Shown one piece after another: positions 15,882 to 23,853 of a stretch of DNA of 64,000 nucleotides (its first letter is position 1; every line of letters starts with the position of its first letter). Under the pieces are notes generated by a model. That model ran no database searches. It was not told where the DNA came from and worked only from the letters and a program-made list of their open reading frames with translations. The DNA comes from Bacteroidales bacterium (GTDB taxonomy: Bacteria > Bacteroidota > Bacteroidia > Bacteroidales > UBA932): assembly GCA_017557535.1 (NCBI GenBank), contig JAFYYM010000079.1:1-64000 (forward strand). The letters run 5' to 3'. A program made the position numbers and the translations under genes.

Positions 15882-18023
15882 CTATTCAGGCATAATGTGC
15901 CATAGAGCACAGGATTTCGGCTCAGGCAGATTAATCTTGATCCCTTCTTCGGCGAGTGCGGCGCCGGTCAGAGTCAGAGTCTCTCCGGTGTCCACATTCG
16001 TAATAGTATATTTCTTATCGGGAACCAGGAAGCTCAACACGGCGGTGTAATCCGGCTCTTGACAAGTCTCTTGGCGGAAAGCCTCCAACACAGCCTCATC
16101 AGTCTCCCTGTCGTGCCAGACTATGGCGGTCCAATTGGAGTCGTCATCGTGACGATGCCAAGGAGTAAGAGGATGCATATCCTTGACAAGCAGGTGATTA
16201 TATTTCTTCCATTCCCCGAAGGTGGCTCTAAGACGGTCATAATCCAATTCCACATCATGAGTGAAAACCTCGGAGATGTTATAGACCGGCAGCCAGGAAG
16301 CCCTGGTGATGTAGAATGTACTGCCACCAGCCATTCCCGGCTCCAGCTCGTCAGCCGACTCCTTGGTATTCGCCCCATGGAAGGGAATCCAACGGCAATA
16401 TGAAGTCGTCATCGAGAGCCTTAATGCCGTCGTGGTCCTGTCCGCATCACTCCTCATGAAAGGTAGGCTGCGACGCAATGACTCGATGTCATTCCTTCCT
16501 CCTCCTGAAGCGCAATTGTCTATAAAAGTGCACTTCCCATTTTTAGCGCAGAAGTCGATGATCCTGTCCCAAAGCTCGTAATGACCCTGAATGGCCAGGT
16601 TCTCGGTGATGCCTTTGCGGGTGAGGTTCGTCTTCTCTTCCTCTTTGGCGTCAAATCCGGTCCATGCCTTAACTGGGTTGGAGTTATTATCTTCCCTGAA
16701 GAGATCCACCCCATTCTCACCCATCATCTTGGTTATCCTGCCAAGCGTCCATTCCAGACAGTCCTTGTTTCCGAGGTTACTCGTGTAGCGATTCCTTCTA
16801 TTATAGTCAGCCCATTCAGGGTTATAGCCGAAATTTTTCGCCAAGTCCTCAACGTCGCATACACTCTCCGGCTCAAACCACGTGAGGACCTTCATCCCGG
16901 CCTCATGGCAAGCCTGGTTAGACTCAAGGAAGGTCTTCCCGGGCCACTTCAAGGTGTCCAGTTCCCATGTCCCCACTGTGCCATACCAGTCGGATGGAAC
17001 GGTATTACCTCTTGGATCGAGATACCAACCGGCGTCGAACCACCTGAAATCAGGAACAACATCCTCATATATAAGACGTTCCAAAGTCCTTTTCCAAGTG
17101 TAGAATCTCTCTGATATGGAACCATCCGAATTGGGAAGCCCTGTGTCTGACGCGAAACAAGTGGTCGAGAATGGCTCTATCCTGTTGCCTTTGCCATCTG
17201 CTGAAGGCATGTTATACTTGATAAACCATTCCCTCCAGAGATTTGTGGCGTCATCCCTGTCACGCCCTTTGTAGGGCAACATGACAACAAGGGCGGTCCT
17301 GACTTTCTCCCCTGGCATCACCACAGAATCGAATCCGTTGCAGCTACCTCCCTTCATCGATATTCCATCAGCTGTACCGGCGAAATCGGCATGCCATGTG
17401 CCAGCCCACCCAAGGGCCATGAGGGTGCCACCATCGCCATGAACCAGGTCGAAATACGGGAAATAAACATGGGTAGCCCGACCGTTTGTTGAGACGAACG
17501 ACACCGTCGTGTCCCGTAGCGGAGTCTGGTAGTCGGCGTAATTGTTGACATGGTCCCCGAGACAACCCCGCAACATGGGATCAGAGCCAGGGAAATCCAA
17601 TACCACGCTCTCGATATCCTTGAGTTCCGCGCTAGGTGAGGTTCCCACATTCTCAAACCACACAGTGTACTCTACCTCTCCGAACTCGCCGTTGAGGAAG
17701 GCGTCCAACGTGGCGGTCAAGTTGTCATCAATTCGGAAAACAGCCTTTAAAGACTTCCCGGAAGCAGTTGTCTCACAATTCTTTGACAGTATCTCAAATC
17801 CTTGGAGTCCATTCACGGTCTCTCCTCCGTAGATAAACGAAAGCGGGACAGAGGACGGATCCTCCACCCATTTTCCGAACATATCAGTCCCGGTTTGAAG
17901 ATCGGCGCAGGGTCTGTCGGTGGGAGAAACCAAACCTTTTGTGGAGGAAACTATGCCTCCTTTCCCGCAACTGGAGAGCAGGAAAACAAAACAAACAAGA
18001 GTGAAAAACAGTTTTCTCATCAT
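15882..18023 (-). CDS. GH36-type alpha-galactosidase lipoprotein
   Basis: A 713-residue surface or periplasmic enzyme (lipobox LLSSC). GH36 hallmarks are in order: FDAGWY in the barrel, WFEPESV, the nucleophile segment LFREDNNSNP (Asp, normally KWDxN), the family cysteine motif NCASGGGR, and the acid/base segment RSDADRTT. The length is typical. It would release alpha-galactosyl residues, or alpha-GalNAc in some clade members. The Arg-Glu before the nucleophile Asp replaces the usual Lys-Trp and could shift specificity. Start 18023 is chosen because a TATCTTTG box lies at 18042-18049, overlapping a farther upstream start at 18044. It is divergently arranged with the second esterase. Confidence 0.85.
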   Translation of the reverse strand: MMRKLFFTLVCFVFLLSSCGKGGIVSSTKGLVSPTDRPCADLQTGTDMFGKWVEDPSSVPLSFIYGGETVNGLQGFEILSKNCETTASGKSLKAVFRIDDNLTATLDAFLNGEFGEVEYTVWFENVGTSPSAELKDIESVVLDFPGSDPMLRGCLGDHVNNYADYQTPLRDTTVSFVSTNGRATHVYFPYFDLVHGDGGTLMALGWAGTWHADFAGTADGISMKGGSCNGFDSVVMPGEKVRTALVVMLPYKGRDRDDATNLWREWFIKYNMPSADGKGNRIEPFSTTCFASDTGLPNSDGSISERFYTWKRTLERLIYEDVVPDFRWFDAGWYLDPRGNTVPSDWYGTVGTWELDTLKWPGKTFLESNQACHEAGMKVLTWFEPESVCDVEDLAKNFGYNPEWADYNRRNRYTSNLGNKDCLEWTLGRITKMMGENGVDLFREDNNSNPVKAWTGFDAKEEEKTNLTRKGITENLAIQGHYELWDRIIDFCAKNGKCTFIDNCASGGGRNDIESLRRSLPFMRSDADRTTTALRLSMTTSYCRWIPFHGANTKESADELEPGMAGGSTFYITRASWLPVYNISEVFTHDVELDYDRLRATFGEWKKYNHLLVKDMHPLTPWHRHDDDSNWTAIVWHDRETDEAVLEAFRQETCQEPDYTAVLSFLVPDKKYTITNVDTGETLTLTGAALAEEGIKINLPEPKSCALWHIMPE

Positions 18024-18037
18024 ACAAAATATGTGGT

Positions 18038-18068
18038 TATTCAAAGATAATCACTATTTTTATGTGTT
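18038..18068. promoter_or_regulatory. Divergent promoter block, copy 2
   Basis: 29 of 31 bases are shared with the block at 14955-14985. The minus strand has TATCTTTG at 18042-18049 for the GH36 gene. The plus strand has TATTTTTA at 18055-18062, 18 bp before the esterase start at 18081. Confidence 0.55.
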
Positions 18069-18080
18069 TAAGCGAAAAAT

Positions 18081-18938
18081 ATGAGGAAATTTATTCAAGT
18101 CTTTATCGCGCTGCTTTTCCTGCCGGTAATTTCCGCTAACGCCGGGAAAGTCGTCACCGACAGTCTGTCAAGCGGCATTCTCAAAGCCACTGTCAAGTAT
18201 AATGTCTACCTCCCGAATGGCTTTGACAAATCGGACCAGCGATATCCGGTGATTTATCTGCTTCATGGACTCAGCGACACCTACACCGCATGGATGGAGA
18301 AAGGTGGGATGCAGACGGTGGTCGATGAGCTTATCGGCACAGGAGAGCTCAAGGATGTGATCATTATCATGCCCAATGCCGGTGGTCCGGACATTCACAA
18401 CACTTGGAACGGCTATTTCAATATGCCGGGATGGAACTACGAAGACTTTTTCTTTAAGGAGCTCATCCCACAGCTCGAGAAAAAATACCGCTGCGTCGGT
18501 GATAAGGCCCACAGGGCGGTGATGGGACTCTCGATGGGTGGAGGCGGAAGCACAGTTTATTGCCAGAGGCACCCGGACATGTTCTCCAGCTGCTACGCTA
18601 TGAGCGCCTGGTTGGATAACGACCAGGGACAAGTCGGCGGCAATGATTTGAAGAAAGACAAGTTGTACTATGTCAGCAAAGCCGTCACCGACCACTCCGC
18701 ATTAGCGTTCATAGACAACGCCGATGACGCTACCCTGGAGTCGCTCCGCACGGTGAAATGGTTCTTCGACTGCGGCGACGATGATTTTCTCGTCCGCCTC
18801 TCTTTCGAACTCCACATGAAAATGAAGGAGAAAGGCGTGAAGAGCGAACTAAGGGTACGCAACGGAGTACATAACTGGGAATATTGGCACACGGCACTTC
18901 GTACCGCCCTGCCATTCGCCTCAAGAAACTTCGATTAG
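18081..18938 (+). CDS. Secreted esterase, paralogue of the 15020 gene
   Basis: A 285-residue alpha/beta-hydrolase with signal peptide (FLPVISANA). It has the same catalytic segments as the 15020 gene: GLSMGGGGS for the nucleophile, FFDCGDDD for the acid region and HNWEYWHTALR for the His. The two proteins have equal length and no obvious indels, so this is a recent duplication that also carried the promoter block. Differences concentrate in the middle loop (DNDQGQVGGNDLKKDK versus DQEIPDDVEEAKKDK), which lies over the active site in this fold and could change the substrate. It is followed after four bases by the propeller lipoprotein and probably leads a four-gene operon to 22090. Confidence 0.85.
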   Translation: MRKFIQVFIALLFLPVISANAGKVVTDSLSSGILKATVKYNVYLPNGFDKSDQRYPVIYLLHGLSDTYTAWMEKGGMQTVVDELIGTGELKDVIIIMPNAGGPDIHNTWNGYFNMPGWNYEDFFFKELIPQLEKKYRCVGDKAHRAVMGLSMGGGGSTVYCQRHPDMFSSCYAMSAWLDNDQGQVGGNDLKKDKLYYVSKAVTDHSALAFIDNADDATLESLRTVKWFFDCGDDDFLVRLSFELHMKMKEKGVKSELRVRNGVHNWEYWHTALRTALPFASRNFD

Positions 18939-18942
18939 ACCT

Positions 18943-20178
18943 ATGCGTACCAGGATCCTCATACCGGTGATCTGCACCATCATTCTCGCCACACTCTCCT
19001 CATGCCGCACAAGAGAGGATAACAACCACATAGTGGCGTCCGAAAAGATCATCGCGGAGTCTCCGGCTCCGGACAGCGTGTTCCTCTATACCCCCGGAAT
19101 AATTGAGGGTTTGGACGGGCGTCTTGTCGTGGCAATCGACTATGGCGGACCCGGAACCAGCGTTTTGGACGGCCCTAAATCTAACCTTGGAGACTACAAA
19201 AGCGGAAATCAGATCAGGGTCATGCTCTCTGATGACAATGGGAAGACCTGGCGCTGGACATCAACCAGGCTCCCCATGATGCATGAGATACTATTCAAAG
19301 CTGGCAAGTCCCTGTATATGATTGGCCATTCCGGAAGGCTCCTAGTCACCCGAAGCGACGATAACGGCGAGACCTGGTCAGACCCGGCGGTCCTCTGCCC
19401 GGAGCCTCGATGGCACCAGAGCTGCACGCCTGTCGACATCCATGACGGAAAGGTGACTCTCGTATATGAAAAATGGGTGTCTGACGGACATCCTTGGCCT
19501 GGAGTGGGACCTGTGCTTATGCAAGCCAATGTGGAGGACGACTTGACAAAAGCGGAGAATTGGAAGTTCTCCGACCTTTACAACCCGGATGAGGATATGG
19601 AGGCCTCCAGACCTTCAGGCATCCCCGTGTCCGATCCTGGTAAAGCCGGCATTTTGGAAACCAATGTTATCAGGGTCTATGACGAGAGTAGCCCGTTTTA
19701 CGACCCTTCCGGAAAATCAGTCGTGCTGATGATGCGCTCAAGCAACGGATTTCCCGACATAGGTGTGATGATGAAAGGCGTGGAGAAACCAGACGGTAGC
19801 CTTGCGATAGAGAAGCTTCAGAAAAACGGCAGGGACATGTATTTCGCTCATATTCCAGGAGCCGACTTGAAGTTTTACGTTCTCTATGACCCCGGGTCCA
19901 AATTGTATTGGCTGCTCCATTCGCAAATAGACGGGCGGATGAAGGACCGTAGACGGCTCGCCCTTTCCTTTTCCCCCGACCTTCTTCATTGGACTTTCGC
20001 CGGACTGGTAGCCGTTGGCCCCGCAGATAACGCGGCTCGTCACTACGCCACCATGATCGTTCATGGAGATGATCTCCTTATTGTCAGCCGCTCCGGGGAC
20101 GAACATGCCAAGAACGCTCATGACGGCAATATTGTGACTTATCATAGAGTTAAAGATTTTAGGAAATTAATATATTAA
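18943..20178 (+). CDS. Sialidase-superfamily (BNR propeller) lipoprotein
   Basis: A 411-residue lipoprotein (lipobox TLSSC). Two Asp-box repeats are clear: SDDNGKTW (about residues 90-97) and SDDNGETW (about 132-139), which mark a six-bladed sialidase-type propeller. The first Arg of the sialidase triad normally sits in an RIP motif early in the protein. Here the corresponding stretch is LYTPGIIEGLDGRLVVAI, without that Arg. The gene may therefore encode a propeller glycosidase or binding protein with a different substrate rather than a true sialidase. It follows the esterase by four bases and precedes the nucleoside-hydrolase fusion by 18, in the same operon. Confidence 0.75.
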   Translation: MRTRILIPVICTIILATLSSCRTREDNNHIVASEKIIAESPAPDSVFLYTPGIIEGLDGRLVVAIDYGGPGTSVLDGPKSNLGDYKSGNQIRVMLSDDNGKTWRWTSTRLPMMHEILFKAGKSLYMIGHSGRLLVTRSDDNGETWSDPAVLCPEPRWHQSCTPVDIHDGKVTLVYEKWVSDGHPWPGVGPVLMQANVEDDLTKAENWKFSDLYNPDEDMEASRPSGIPVSDPGKAGILETNVIRVYDESSPFYDPSGKSVVLMMRSSNGFPDIGVMMKGVEKPDGSLAIEKLQKNGRDMYFAHIPGADLKFYVLYDPGSKLYWLLHSQIDGRMKDRRRLALSFSPDLLHWTFAGLVAVGPADNAARHYATMIVHGDDLLIVSRSGDEHAKNAHDGNIVTYHRVKDFRKLIY

Positions 20179-20196
20179 CACATAATAACTTACAAC

Positions 20197-21567
20197 ATGC
20201 GACCTCTGAAATTATTCTCCGCTTTCGCCGCTCTCTTGGTCTCCTTGACCCTTTCGGCGCAGCAAGTGAAACTCTCCGACAAAGAGCTTTACAATGCCAT
20301 TTGGGCTATGGGACAGATGTATCCTGACGGCTTCACCCTTGATCTCAACACAATGAGGCAGCCCGAGAAAGGAATCATGGTCTCGTACATCGCCACCCAG
20401 AACAGTTTTGACAAAAAGAGCATTCCGGCTGTAGTGAAGCATGCCCGCGAGCACGACGGTCTCGTTGGTGGTTGGTATAATCCAGAGAACGGCAAATACT
20501 ATTTCGACTCGACCAGGATGTTCCCTGAGGACAGCCTGGCGGCTGCCGTGGCTTTTGCCCGTGAGAACGGCCAACACACCGTCTACGACGCCGGTAAGGG
20601 AATCAATATCAAGTCCAACTATGAGCAGAGGGATTGCCGCATCATCTTTGACTGCGACATGGGGTCCTCTACTGACGACCTGTTCGCCCTGATGCTGCTC
20701 TACCGCTATATGGACATGAAGCGCTGCACCCTCCTGGGCGTGGTTGTCGATCGTATGGGAGCCGCCAATGCCGACGCTGTGGATGTGATGAACAATTTCT
20801 ATGGATATCCCGACATTCCTATCGGACTTGAGAGAGCGGGAATCAAGGATCCCCGCGTGTTCATCCCTTACCACAATGTGGCCTATGCCCGTACTGAGGA
20901 CGCCGATAAACTGTTCAAGCAGACATACAAGAGCAAGGATGAGTACCCGGAGAGCTACAAACTCTACCGCAAGCTTCTCTCCGAGCAACCCGACCATAGC
21001 GTGACCATCGCTTCGGTTGGTTTTGTCACTTCACTTTCCCGCCTGTTACAATCCGGACCGGACGAGTATTCCAACCTTAGCGGAGTAGAGCTCGTCAGGA
21101 ACAAGGTCAACTCCATCTATGCGATGGGAGGTGTGTTCGGCGAGGCTGTGGAGCCCGACTACAACTTCACCCAGGCTATTGACTTCTCCCTGAAATTCTT
21201 CGAGCTTTGGCCTAAGGAGGTTGACATTATCTTCTGTCCTGGAGAAGTTGGAGACCCTCTGGACTATCGTCCGGAATTGGTAATCTCAGACATGGATTGG
21301 ACTGACTGCCACCCTATCAAGTGGATATATCAGAATGTCCAGTGCGACACCGGCCAGAAAATGTGGGATCCTCTAGCGGTGATCAACGCCGTCGAGGGCG
21401 ATGACCTCTATACTCTTTCCGAGCGCGGTTGGGTCGAGCTCACTCCTAAAGGCGAGACTATCTTCACACCCGATCCAAAGGGAAACGCCCGTTATCAATT
21501 ACCTGGCGACCAGGAGTGGTGTGACACTATCCTGAAATACCTGAGAATCATGGCAATACAACACTAG
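20197..21567 (+). CDS. Secreted nucleoside-hydrolase-like protein with an extra N-terminal domain
   Basis: A 456-residue protein with a signal peptide (LLVSLTLSAQ). Residues about 145-456 match the inosine-uridine nucleoside hydrolase fold. The calcium-binding motif is DCDMGSSTDD, in the spacing used by Bacteroidota relatives (DTDMGNDVDD), with IYAMGGVFG and YNFTQAIDF later in place of the usual NxxxE-Asn region. Residues about 25-130 form a separate domain (YPDGFTLDLNTM, TQNSFDKKS, HDGLVGGWYN, YYFDSTRMF). From memory it resembles a domain that occurs in large polyvalent proteins of phages and conjugative elements. This assignment is not verified. The fusion may bind or cleave nucleosides or a nucleotide-sugar-like glycoside outside the cell. 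Confidence 0.7.
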   Translation: MRPLKLFSAFAALLVSLTLSAQQVKLSDKELYNAIWAMGQMYPDGFTLDLNTMRQPEKGIMVSYIATQNSFDKKSIPAVVKHAREHDGLVGGWYNPENGKYYFDSTRMFPEDSLAAAVAFARENGQHTVYDAGKGINIKSNYEQRDCRIIFDCDMGSSTDDLFALMLLYRYMDMKRCTLLGVVVDRMGAANADAVDVMNNFYGYPDIPIGLERAGIKDPRVFIPYHNVAYARTEDADKLFKQTYKSKDEYPESYKLYRKLLSEQPDHSVTIASVGFVTSLSRLLQSGPDEYSNLSGVELVRNKVNSIYAMGGVFGEAVEPDYNFTQAIDFSLKFFELWPKEVDIIFCPGEVGDPLDYRPELVISDMDWTDCHPIKWIYQNVQCDTGQKMWDPLAVINAVEGDDLYTLSERGWVELTPKGETIFTPDPKGNARYQLPGDQEWCDTILKYLRIMAIQH

Positions 21568-21568
21568 A

Positions 21569-22090
21569 ATGATTATGTTTAAAACTCTTTTGGCCCTTTC
21601 GATGTTAGGGACGTTATTCTCCTGTGTAAAACCATGGGACAACAAAATTGTGAAAAACGTATCTCCCGACTCCATCAAGGAATATGAGCATTCGTATTCC
21701 GGAACTATGATGTGGTATATCACATGGTACAAGATTGAGAAAGGCGAGGACGGCAAGCTTCGGCTCATGTATTCCAAAGACTGCAATCCGGAGATAACCA
21801 TCTACAAATGTCCAGATGACGCCCTGGCGAAGATTGACGGATTCGTCCGGGAATATAAGCTCTGGAAGTTGGAGAACTCATATACCCCGAAGTTTGAAAT
21901 CCTTGACGGGTATATGTGGCACACATACATCCGGTATGAGGACGCTTCCATATCAACCGGGGGGTCTAACGCCTGGCCGCCGAAAAATCTCCAGGTAGGT
22001 CTCTCGGCTATTGAGGCCTATATCCAGTCCATAATAGACTCCGCCACCGAGAGCGACATCATAGGCACCGACTCTCACAACAACCGCTGA
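21569..22090 (+). CDS. Small hypothetical lipoprotein
   Basis: A 173-residue protein with lipobox LFSC (Cys about 19). The mature part is rich in Tyr and Trp (YSGTMMWYITWYKIE, YKLWKLENSYTPKF, YMWHTYIRYEDAS) and is probably an all-beta domain with one long C-terminal helix (GLSAIEAYIQSIIDSA). I recognise no family. It starts one base after the stop of the nucleoside-hydrolase gene and is the last gene of that operon. A second in-frame ATG at 21575 is an equally good start. Confidence 0.6.
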   Translation: MIMFKTLLALSMLGTLFSCVKPWDNKIVKNVSPDSIKEYEHSYSGTMMWYITWYKIEKGEDGKLRLMYSKDCNPEITIYKCPDDALAKIDGFVREYKLWKLENSYTPKFEILDGYMWHTYIRYEDASISTGGSNAWPPKNLQVGLSAIEAYIQSIIDSATESDIIGTDSHNNR

Positions 22091-22125
22091 CTCCCGCCTT
22101 CTCCATGCCTGGACGCACGGCGTGA

Positions 22126-22145
22126 CGCTGCCAGATCTGGCAGCG
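22126..22145. repeat. Perfect 20-bp palindrome between genes
   Basis: CGCTGCCAGATCTGGCAGCG is its own reverse complement over 20 bp. It lies in a GC-rich 90-bp stretch (22091-22181) between a small lipoprotein gene and the promoter of the protease gene. There is no following T tract, so it is not a typical terminator. It could be an operator or a remnant of a palindromic repeat. Confidence 0.6.
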
Positions 22146-22197
22146 CGCGCTTGAGGTCCTTCGCTGCCGCGGATTAGGAGAATGGCACGATATTTAG

Positions 22198-22205
22198 TAT
22201 TTTTG
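22198..22205 (+). promoter_or_regulatory. -7 element TATTTTTG upstream of the S41 protease
   Basis: TATTTTTG is an exact match to TAnnTTTG and ends 21 bp before the ATG at 22227. It rules out a farther upstream in-frame start at 22182. Confidence 0.5.
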
Positions 22206-22226
22206 TGGTTCGGAAATATTTTGAAC

Positions 22227-23840
22227 ATGAACGCCAAATCCATCATAGCGGCCGCCGCGGCGATTATTTTAAGCGGAGCCGCGGTTTCAGCGCAGTCCCA
22301 AAGTTTCAAACTCGGCCAATGGACCGAGATACAGAATTCCATCCTCAAGGAGCTGAATCGCTCCTATGTGGACTCACTCCCCGTGGATCGTATAGAAAGA
22401 GCCGGGATCAATGCGATGCTTGACGCCCTTGATCCGTACACCATCTACATCCCGGAAGAGGAGAATGAGGACCTGCAGATGATGGTCAGCAAGAGTTACG
22501 GTGGCATCGGAGCGGTCATCTATAAGCCGGATAAGGACGGAAACGTCATAATTAATGAGCCTTACAAGAACTCCCCTGCCGAGAAGTATGGGCTTCGCTG
22601 CGGCGATGAGATCATGGAGATAGATGGTCAGACCACCCATGGACTCACCAGCCAGGAAGCTTCAGATAAGATGAAGGGAAAGCCCGGGACGACAGTGGTG
22701 TTCAAGGTAAAGAAAGTCTACACGGGAGAAATTGTGGACATCAAGGTCACGAGGGAAAGAATCCATCTCCCGGATGTTGAATATGCCGGCATGCTCGACT
22801 CTGAGACTGGTTACATCTACCAAAGCGGTTTCACTGAGAATGTATCCGGAGAGATCCGCTCCGCGGTCTTGAATCTCAAGAAACAGGGTATGAAAAGACT
22901 GGTCTTGGATCTCCGGGGAAATGGAGGTGGACTCATGAGCGAGGCTATCAACATAGTTTCCCTCTTCGTCCCGAAAGGCTCATTGGTCGTGAGTTCAAAG
23001 GGTAAAGGCGTTGGTGAACAACAGTACAAAACCACCTCGGAACCCATTGACACCCAATTACCTCTCATCATCATGGTGGATGGTGGATCCGCATCCTCGT
23101 CCGAGATTGTCACAGGAGCCCTGCAAGATCTGGACAGGGCCACGGTCATGGGTACGAGAACCTACGGTAAAGGACTGGTCCAGACCATCAGGCCACTCCC
23201 TTACAACGGCCAGATAAAGGTCACCACAGCTAAATACTATACCCCTTCCGGACGCTGCGTACAAGCAATTGACTATGCGAAACGCAATGAGGACGGAAGT
23301 GTAGCTCATATTCCCGACTCGCTTACCCACGAATTCAAGACAGCTCACGGAAGGACGGTCAAGGACGGCGGCGGCATCACCCCTGATGTCATCGTTAAAG
23401 GTCATGAGTACAGCCGTCTTACCTTCTCCCTGGTTTATTCCAACATTATTCAGGAATATACCCTTAAGTATGTCCGGGAGCACCAAAGCGTTCCTGAGGA
23501 TTGGAGGATGACAGACGCCGACTGGAAAGACTTCGTGGAGTTCGCCAAAACCAAAGAGTTCGACTATCGTTCCAGCGCCAAGACTTACTTCGACCAGGTG
23601 AAAAAAGAGCTTGAGAAAGATGGTCTCGCGGAAAGCATGAAAGACCAGATCGACGCCATGGGCAAGGCCCTTGAGATGGATAAGGAGACATTCCTCAACC
23701 TCAAGAGAGAAGAAATCGTGCCCTTCATCGAGGAAGAGATAATGGTGCGTTACTATTTCCAGGAAGCCGGCATCAAGACCCGCCTCCGCTACGACGATCA
23801 ACTCAAGGAGGCGCTTACAAAACCCCTGATATCCTTCTAG
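22227..23840 (+). CDS. S41 family C-terminal processing peptidase
   Basis: A 537-residue periplasmic serine protease with a signal peptide (AAAAAIILSGAAVSA). A PDZ domain spans about residues 70-155 (GIGAVIYKPDKDG, ENAP-like NSPAEKYGLRCGDEI). The S41 core has LDLRGNGGG, the nucleophile Ser in GGSASSSEI (about residue 290) and the general-base Lys in RTYGKGLVQ (about 315). The tail is a helical C-terminal domain. CtpA-type enzymes degrade or trim periplasmic and outer-membrane proteins at their C-termini. It has its own promoter and is followed after 13 bp by the TonB receptor gene. Confidence 0.9.
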   Translation: MNAKSIIAAAAAIILSGAAVSAQSQSFKLGQWTEIQNSILKELNRSYVDSLPVDRIERAGINAMLDALDPYTIYIPEEENEDLQMMVSKSYGGIGAVIYKPDKDGNVIINEPYKNSPAEKYGLRCGDEIMEIDGQTTHGLTSQEASDKMKGKPGTTVVFKVKKVYTGEIVDIKVTRERIHLPDVEYAGMLDSETGYIYQSGFTENVSGEIRSAVLNLKKQGMKRLVLDLRGNGGGLMSEAINIVSLFVPKGSLVVSSKGKGVGEQQYKTTSEPIDTQLPLIIMVDGGSASSSEIVTGALQDLDRATVMGTRTYGKGLVQTIRPLPYNGQIKVTTAKYYTPSGRCVQAIDYAKRNEDGSVAHIPDSLTHEFKTAHGRTVKDGGGITPDVIVKGHEYSRLTFSLVYSNIIQEYTLKYVREHQSVPEDWRMTDADWKDFVEFAKTKEFDYRSSAKTYFDQVKKELEKDGLAESMKDQIDAMGKALEMDKETFLNLKREEIVPFIEEEIMVRYYFQEAGIKTRLRYDDQLKEALTKPLISF

Positions 23841-23853
23841 GGATAGGAATCAG

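Noticed and set aside
22126-22145. Palindrome read as an intrinsic terminator
   Set aside because: No T tract follows on either strand.
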